The notes below the pieces were generated by a model, which saw only the letters and a program-made list of their open reading frames with translations, was not told the DNA's origin and made no database searches. The position numbers were made by a program, and so were the translations under genes. Positions 59,572 through 64,000 of a stretch of 64,000 nucleotides of DNA are shown in pieces (the first letter of the stretch is position 1; every line of letters starts with the position of its first letter). Origin of the DNA: Chloroflexota bacterium. Lineage in GTDB: Bacteria; Chloroflexota; UBA6077; CF-72. The stretch is taken from NCBI GenBank assembly GCA_016191465.1, contig JACPOP010000001.1, positions 62,001 to 126,000 on the forward strand. Direction: 5' to 3'.

Positions 59572-59964
59572 CTAGCCCGCCTTAACCGTCACCTGCCCGG
59601 GGAAGGTGACGGAGATCACGCCGCCCCACACGCACATGCACTTGGATTGGTCGGTCAGCGCGGGGAAGTTGTTGATCATCACCGTCGGCGAGCCGGGCAC
59701 CCAGGGGGCCGGAATCACCGGGACACACGGCATCGGCGTCAGCACTCCCAGCGCGGCCGTCGTCGCCGCGGCCACCGTCGGGTTCGATGGCGTGTTGCAC
59801 ATGCCGAACGGCGGAATGTTCGCGATTGGCGCAAAGTCCATGATGGTCGCGGCCATCGGCCCGCCGGTCTTTACCGGGGCGCCCTTCGGGATGGTGACCA
59901 GCGAGCTGGGCGCTGCCCCGAAGCTGCACTGGAGCAAGGCCCCCTGCGTCACGATCTGTCCCAT
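59572..59964 (-). CDS. DUF4280 (PAAR-like) protein
   Basis: A 130-residue protein of the DUF4280/PAAR-like family, small beta-rich proteins that cap the spike of contractile injection systems. It reads IVTQGALLQCSFGAAPSSLV, PTVMINNFPALTDQSKCMCV, with Cys residues that may bind a metal as in PAAR tips, and WGGVISVTFPGQVTVKAG. ATG 59964 is preceded by GGGAGAG. No sheath, tube, baseplate or effector gene is near, so it may be an orphan tip or serve a system encoded elsewhere. Confidence 0.78.
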   Translation of the reverse strand: MGQIVTQGALLQCSFGAAPSSLVTIPKGAPVKTGGPMAATIMDFAPIANIPPFGMCNTPSNPTVAAATTAALGVLTPMPCVPVIPAPWVPGSPTVMINNFPALTDQSKCMCVWGGVISVTFPGQVTVKAG

Positions 59965-60195
59965 AGGTTCATCTCTCCCGCGGCCGCATGCGGCTGAATC
60001 TCTCGAGCCCGGGGGCCGTGAGCGCCAATAGTCTCTCCTGGCGCGGGCAGAATGCAACCATTCCGCCCGCGCGCGAACAGCGCGCCACCCGTACCGCATG
60101 CCCGCATCCAGCCTGCCGCGGTGCGGATCCGTCACGGGGAAGCCGCCACGGATTACCCTTCGTCAGGACCAAACAGCCGCATTGAGGTGCAACGT

Positions 60196-61485
60196 ATGCC
60201 CGTCAACCAGGACCTCGCACGCCAGGTGCTCGACCAGATCGACCCGGACGAAGTGGCCCGCCTCTGCTTCGACCTGGTGAGCATTCCCAGTCCCACCGGC
60301 GAAGAGGCCGGCGTGGCGGACTACATGCTGAGCTGGTACCGCGCCAACGGCTTGCAGGCCATCCGCCAGGAGGTGGAGCCGGATCGGCCGAATGCCGTGG
60401 GCATCCTGCGGGGCAGCGACCAGGGGCTGAGCCTGATGTTCAACGGCCACATGGACACCAGCTTCACCGGCACCGCCGCCGACCTGCGGATGGTGGGCGA
60501 GGTCGAGTCTGACGAGGTGGTGGCCCCCGCCATCGAAGATGGCAAGGTCCGCGGCCTTGGCGCCTCCAACATGAAAGGCGGCCTGGCCGCGTTCATGTCC
60601 GCCGCCCGTGCGCTGAAGCGGAGCGGCGCGGTTCTGCGCGGCGACACGATCCTGGCCGGCGTCGTCGGCGAGATCTCGCGGACGCCGGTCGCCGCGTATC
60701 AATCGCGCAACTACCGCGGTGAAGGCATTGGCACGCGCCACCTGCTCACCCACGGCATCCACTCCGACTACGCCGTGTGCTGCGATGGCTCCGACCTGAA
60801 CATCGTGTGGGCGCAGGTGGGTGTGGTGGACGTCAAGATCACCACCTATGGCCGCGCTCAGGCCGCCTGGGGCACCAAGCGCGCCGAGTTCCCGCCGATC
60901 AAGCTGAACGCGATCACCAAGATGATCAAGGTCGCCGAGGCGCTGGATACCTGGGCGGAACGCTTCGAGGAGGAGCACATCTATCAGGCCAAGACGGGCC
61001 CGATCCGTCCGAAGGTCAACATCGGTGCCATCGAGGGTGGGGCTCCGTATCGGCCCAACTACTTCGCCGGCGTTTGCAGCCTGTACGTGGACATCCGCAT
61101 CCCGCCCGAGCTTCGCCCCGTGACGGTGCTCAACGAGATGCGGCAGGCGCTGGCACCCCTGGGTATCGAATACGACCTCGAGCCGTACCGCTCGCTGCTG
61201 GGCCACGAGGGCAAGAACGTGGAGCCGCTGGTGGAGGTGCTGGAAGGCATCAACCAGCACCTGTTCGGCCAGCCGCTGAAGGCCGAGGAATCGCAGCGCG
61301 CCAGCATCTGGACAGACACGAACGTCTACAACGAGATGGGCATCCCGTGCGTCAAGCTCGGCCCCCGCGGCAAGCGTAACTATCCTCGTGCCGAAGAGAT
61401 CGCGGTCGACTCGATCGTCAAAGCCGCGCAGATCTACGCGCTTGCCGCCCTCGATATCTGCAACCGCCCCTGCGGCTCGGCGTAG
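60196..61485 (+). CDS. M20 family metallopeptidase (ArgE/DapE-like)
   Basis: A 429-residue cytosolic zinc peptidase or deacylase. It has SIPSPTGEEAGVADYM at the N-terminus, metal ligand His in MFNGHMDTSF, an Asn-Met-Lys-Gly-Gly block (GLGASNMKGGLAAFM, where most members have DMKGG), GEISRTP and a dimerisation domain. The C-terminal block is IWTDTNVYNEMGIPCVKLGP. Several metal-ligand positions differ from classic ArgE (Asn for Asp, GVVGEI for EE, DTNVYNEMG), so activity or substrate may be unusual. GAGGTG before ATG 60196 supports the start. Confidence 0.8.
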   Translation: MPVNQDLARQVLDQIDPDEVARLCFDLVSIPSPTGEEAGVADYMLSWYRANGLQAIRQEVEPDRPNAVGILRGSDQGLSLMFNGHMDTSFTGTAADLRMVGEVESDEVVAPAIEDGKVRGLGASNMKGGLAAFMSAARALKRSGAVLRGDTILAGVVGEISRTPVAAYQSRNYRGEGIGTRHLLTHGIHSDYAVCCDGSDLNIVWAQVGVVDVKITTYGRAQAAWGTKRAEFPPIKLNAITKMIKVAEALDTWAERFEEEHIYQAKTGPIRPKVNIGAIEGGAPYRPNYFAGVCSLYVDIRIPPELRPVTVLNEMRQALAPLGIEYDLEPYRSLLGHEGKNVEPLVEVLEGINQHLFGQPLKAEESQRASIWTDTNVYNEMGIPCVKLGPRGKRNYPRAEEIAVDSIVKAAQIYALAALDICNRPCGSA

Positions 61486-61547
61486 GGACTCTAGCGGAGA
61501 TGAGATCCAGCGCGCCTGCGAGCATCACGCCAGCCTGACCACCTCGG

Positions 61548-61932
61548 TCAGAGCGCATATAGAAGTCTTCCTTCCCGCAAGATGGTGCCTGGCAGCGATG
61601 CGCGTAGGCACGTGCGGCTCTCGAAGCGCGCGCGTCCAGACCAGGGCGTCTGCCGCCGTGCCAGTGCCCCATAGCCGCTCATAGGCGAGATTTCTCCGTT
61701 TGCGGTCTTCCGAAGCGTCGTCCGGCACGACGACCATGACGTCAAAATCGCTATCCGGTCCGTCATCGCCGCGGGCCTTGGAGCCGAAGCGATACACCCG
61801 CTCGGCCCGGTAGGCCTCCACCAGACGCTGCACGATGCCGACAAGTGCGCGCGCTTCTTCCCGCGGCAAGTAAGGAAGCTCGCGACCAATGCGCTCTGAC
61901 AGCATGTCGCCGTCACTCACGACGCTCTCCAC
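61548..61932 (-). pseudogene. Frameshifted minimal nucleotidyltransferase (MNT) gene
   Basis: From 61932 the frame encodes the MNT core: VYRFGSKARGDDGPDSDFDV, with the GS and DxD motifs, then DDASEDRKRRNLAYERLWG. Homologues finish with a segment of the type RxHLRASLPGTILREGRLLY. That segment (CLRASLPGTILREGRLLYAL, stop at 61548) is present but in the next frame. An indel near 61630 is needed to join them. As read, the protein would continue in a wrong frame to 61525. MNT proteins are usually paired with HEPN proteins; none is seen here. Confidence 0.65.
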
Positions 61933-61943
61933 GAGCGCTCGTG

Positions 61944-62432
61944 CTATCCCTCGAAGGCGCGCTGTAGCTCGGCCAGGTCGACCTTCTTCATCTGGAGCAT
62001 TGCATTGAAGGCTCGCGCCGACTTAGCGGTGTCGGGGTCATGCATCATCGCTTCCATGCCCCGGGGAACCACTTGCCAGGAGAGGCCGAACTTGTCCTTC
62101 AGCCAGCCGCACTGCTGGACTGCCGGGTCACCACCCTCGGAAAGCTTGTCCCAGTAGTAGTCCACCTCGGCCTGGTCCGCGCACACGATCTCGAGGGAAA
62201 TCGCCTCGTTGAAGGTAAAGTCGGGTCCTCCGTTGAGGGCAAGGAACGACTGTCCGTTGAGATCGAACCCCACGGTCATCACCGAGCCAGCCGGCTTGCC
62301 GTGGATCTCCTGCCCGGCCTCCGGATACCGAGTGATGGCGCCCAACTTGGAGCCCCTGAAGATATCCGTATAAAAACGAGCGGCATCCTCGGCCCGCGTG
62401 TCGAACCACAGGTTCAGCCGAATCTTTTGCAT
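61944..62432 (-). CDS. VOC/PhnB-like glyoxalase-fold protein
   Basis: A 162-residue protein of the PhnB/3-demethylubiquinone methyltransferase-like group in the vicinal oxygen chelate superfamily. It begins KIRLNLWFDTRAEDAARFYT and contains YPEAGQEIHGKPAGSVMTV, GPDFTFNEAISLEIVCADQ, YYWDKLSEGGDPAVQQCGWL and KDKFGLSWQVVPRGMEAMM, all typical of the family. The function is not established. AAGGAGGAG at a good distance before ATG 62432 is a very strong ribosome site. Confidence 0.85.
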   Translation of the reverse strand: MQKIRLNLWFDTRAEDAARFYTDIFRGSKLGAITRYPEAGQEIHGKPAGSVMTVGFDLNGQSFLALNGGPDFTFNEAISLEIVCADQAEVDYYWDKLSEGGDPAVQQCGWLKDKFGLSWQVVPRGMEAMMHDPDTAKSARAFNAMLQMKKVDLAELQRAFEG

Positions 62433-62505
62433 GGTCTCCTCCTTGCACTCCGCGCAGGTTTGGCCCCCATGGTAGAGGGCCACGGACATCGACGCGGCAC
62501 GCCGG

Positions 62506-62780
62506 TCATACTGCCACCCTCTGCAGCGCCCCCTCGATCAACTGCGCCACACGACGGCTCCGGTGTCTTGCCGCCCGTTGAAGCTCTTCGCTCGTCGCCA
62601 GCCCGCGCCCAACCGCCTGGACCACCGCCCGTTCGATCTGGTCCGGATCGGCTCCCTTCTCGGCCGCGTCGAGGAGGCTCCGCGTGGGTGACGTGATGGC
62701 GATGCCCTCGCGCTCCTATCGCTCGCTCGGCGCGATCGGACGCTCGGTCGTGTGGAGCTTCACCCCCCACACGGACGGTA
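62506..62780 (-). pseudogene. Remnant of an AbiEi-type antitoxin/regulator gene
   Basis: The minus strand reads VWGVKLHTTERPIAPSER, then TAG (62716-62718), then EREGIAITSPTRSLLDAAEK, GADPDQIERAVVQAVGRGLA, TSEELQRAARHRSRRVAQLI and EGALQRVAV to a TGA at 62506. This is the C-terminal half of AbiEi-like type IV antitoxins (xxHRxxxLPxxxxxxxDGIPVTxPxRTLLDLA followed by a helical tail). The N-terminal winged helix is gone, one codon is nonsense, and no AbiEii toxin is present. Confidence 0.6.
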
Positions 62781-63138
62781 GGCTACGCCGCGATCCGCTC
62801 GCCCGTGCGGGAATGGCAGAGAGCCCTGGCCAACGGCGAATAGGCGTCACGGGCCGATCTCCCTCGCAAACTCGGTATCTCACGGGCGAGGGTGACACAG
62901 GTATTACGTCAGCTCAAGGTCGCGGCCGAACCCATAGGCTAATTCACGACGTTACGGAAGATCAGGATGTAATGGTGGTGAATGTTCGGTACATATGCGG
63001 TTGGGTACCCGTTACGGATATAACCGCCTTTGATCCTGGATGAGAACTGAGATCCCTGGAAGCACGAGTTGGCGCGCGCAGACAGCAGACCCGCGCCAGG
63101 CTTAGGGAGAACCGTAGCACCGGGCACTGAGTATGATT
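62781..63138. other. Gene-poor region with a lower-GC patch
   Basis: No intact gene. Around 62940-63060 the sequence is markedly richer in A and T than the surroundings. On the minus strand it encodes GGYIRNGYPTAYVPNIHHHY followed by ILIFRNVVN and a stop, which could be the tail of a lost gene, perhaps a methyltransferase-like protein. I cannot identify it. Confidence 0.3.
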
Positions 63139-63154
63139 TATAGTATGATCATAC
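63139..63154 (+). promoter_or_regulatory. Promoter and operator of the MazEF-type pair
   Basis: TATAGT (63139-63144) overlaps GTATGATCATAC (63143-63154), a perfect 12-bp palindrome. A further half site GTATGAT lies at 63131-63137. Binding of the antitoxin complex would cover the -10, giving autorepression. GGAGG before the GTG at 63179 is the ribosome site. Confidence 0.6.
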
Positions 63155-63178
63155 GAAGGCTGCATACGGAGGCTGCCT

Positions 63179-63487
63179 GTGCCGACGAACGAGCGCGTGA
63201 CCATCACCTTGCCTACTGACTTGGTCCGGGACATCGACCGACTCGAGAAGAACCGGAGCAGGTTCATCCAGGACGCAGCTCGGCACGAGCTCGATCGGCG
63301 TCGGCGCGAGCTGCTCCAGCATTCCCTCCGAAGCCCGCACCCGGAGACCGCCGAGCTGGCCGACGCCGGCTTTGAGGAATGGGCCTCCTCCCTGCCGGAG
63401 GAAGATGCCGCCGGTCTGGTCGACCTCCGGGCGGGCACGGATGTCCGCTGGGTACCTGGCGAAGGGTGGACACAGGTCAGGCATTGA
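63179..63487 (+). CDS. Ribbon-helix-helix antitoxin (MazE-like)
   Basis: A 102-residue antitoxin. The N-terminal 45 residues are a ribbon-helix-helix DNA-binding domain: NERVTITLPTDLVRDIDRLE and KNRSRFIQDAARHELDRRRR. The acidic C-terminal half (ETAELADAGFEEWASSLPEE) should bind and block the toxin. It starts at GTG 63179 and its TGA overlaps the toxin ATG by 1 nt. It is regulated by the palindrome at 63143. Confidence 0.85.
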   Translation: MPTNERVTITLPTDLVRDIDRLEKNRSRFIQDAARHELDRRRRELLQHSLRSPHPETAELADAGFEEWASSLPEEDAAGLVDLRAGTDVRWVPGEGWTQVRH

Positions 63488-63840
63488 TGCTCGAGCGTGG
63501 CACGATTGTTCTCTTGGAGCTCGACCCCACTATCGGCCATGAGCAGCGGGGCGTCCGCCCGTGCATCGTCGTAAGCGATCCGGATGTGATCGCCGATCAG
63601 CGCTTTCCTCTGATCGCCATCGTGCCCGTGACCGGGACGCCTGGCGAAGGGGCGCTCTATCCCATGCTCCGGCCAGGCCGCAGCGGACTTGCTAAGACTT
63701 CCTACGCGCTCATCGACCATCTGCGCTCGGTTGACAAGCGGCGCATCCGCCGTATTGTCGGCGTGGTCCCCACGAGCGAGGTTGACGCGCTGGACGAGGG
63801 TCTCGCCTTGTTTCTCGGTCTTCGTGCGAAGCTCGCGTAG
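63487..63840 (+). CDS. mazF: MazF/PemK family mRNA interferase toxin
   Basis: A 117-residue endoribonuclease toxin. It has the family start ERGTIVLLELDPTIGHEQRG and VRPCIVVSDPDVIADQRFPL with the catalytic Arg, then IAIVPVTGTPGEGALYPML with the Thr/Ser, and the late helix RRIVGVVPTSEVDALDEGLA. The length and pattern are typical, and the gene looks intact. ATG 63487 overlaps the antitoxin stop; an upstream in-frame start at 63379 would lie inside the antitoxin gene and was rejected. Confidence 0.9.
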   Translation: MLERGTIVLLELDPTIGHEQRGVRPCIVVSDPDVIADQRFPLIAIVPVTGTPGEGALYPMLRPGRSGLAKTSYALIDHLRSVDKRRIRRIVGVVPTSEVDALDEGLALFLGLRAKLA

Positions 63841-63902
63841 CCCGCGACGCAGCCCGTCCAGTAGAGGGAGCGCCTGGCGTTGTCCCTACCTGGGTCCCTC
63901 AA

Positions 63903-64000
63903 TCAGTCGAGCCGCGGGGGAGACCGTGCAAGGCGATATTGCGCGCGAAGCTCAGCGGCGCGCTCAGCAATGCTGGAATTGTCAAGGGCCAGTGAGATCT
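63903..64000 (-). CDS. C-terminal fragment of an unknown protein at the right edge (possibly PIN-like)
   Basis: From the right edge the minus strand reads ISLALDNSSIAERAAELRAQ followed by YRLARSPPRLD and TGA at 63903. AERAAELRAxYRL resembles the helix before the second half of PIN-domain toxins, but the expected TPDALxLATA does not follow, so it may be a truncated toxin. Only 31 residues are visible. Confidence 0.3.
   Translation of the reverse strand, partial: ISLALDNSSIAERAAELRAQYRLARSPPRLD

Overview
The window is GC-rich DNA (roughly two thirds G+C by eye) from a bacterium that is most likely a member of the Chloroflexota. That assignment is an inference from gene content: HerA-NurA with Mre11-Rad50, an ImuB/DUF6504/DnaE2 mutagenesis cassette under a GAAC-N4-GTTC type LexA box, SelA/SelB, and proline/alanine-rich lipoproteins. 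No rRNA, tRNA or phage structural module was found. Many genes have a TANNNT -10 hexamer only 7-10 nt before the start codon, which points to common leaderless mRNAs.

Layout. 0-9 kb: edge of a membrane protein, queF, a MoxR-type ATPase with a VWA partner, a flavin amine oxidase, a ThDP enzyme and an A-type Fe-S carrier. 9-15 kb: a GH3 lipoprotein and a sugar ABC importer (binding protein plus two permeases), interrupted by small inverted-repeat elements. 15.5-22.7 kb: a lytic transglycosylase gene whose last 38 bp recur exactly 4400 bp downstream. Between the two copies lie a SacI-like restriction-modification operon (R, Vsr, M), a VapBC pair and a broken HTH gene, so this looks like an inserted defence island. 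22.3-27 kb: NlpC/P60 hydrolase, ECF sigma/anti-sigma pair, Lrp-type domain protein, EVE protein, amidohydrolase. 27-38.7 kb: a long minus-strand run nurA - HAS-barrel - ABC-2 exporter - herA - mre11 - rad50 - pcrA, mostly with 4-nt overlaps. 38.7-43.2 kb: phosphatase, selB, selA. 43.4-48.4 kb: a NYN RNase gene with a nonsense codon, a DUF72 gene lacking a normal start, and two histidine kinases with a response regulator.

48.6-56.1 kb: the SOS mutagenesis cassette. dnaE2 carries four low-complexity insertions; two are bounded by palindromic repeats in inverted orientation, one contains a 72-bp tandem repeat, and one splits the reading frame. imuB has a promoter with a LexA-type box between its -35 and -10. 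A probable new toxin-antitoxin pair sits divergent to dnaE2. 56-64 kb: a frameshifted RAMA gene, an MFS exporter, truncated arsC, a flavin/F420 oxidoreductase, CsbD, an orphan DUF4280 (PAAR-like) protein, an M20 peptidase, a VOC protein, several decayed toxin-antitoxin genes and an intact MazEF pair with a palindromic operator.

The strongest candidates for something undescribed are the 38-bp-repeat-bounded island without an integrase, the palindromic elements concentrated inside dnaE2, and the ABC-2 exporter embedded in a HerA-NurA-Mre11-Rad50 operon. All start sites, frames and functions were read by eye; no database search was run.
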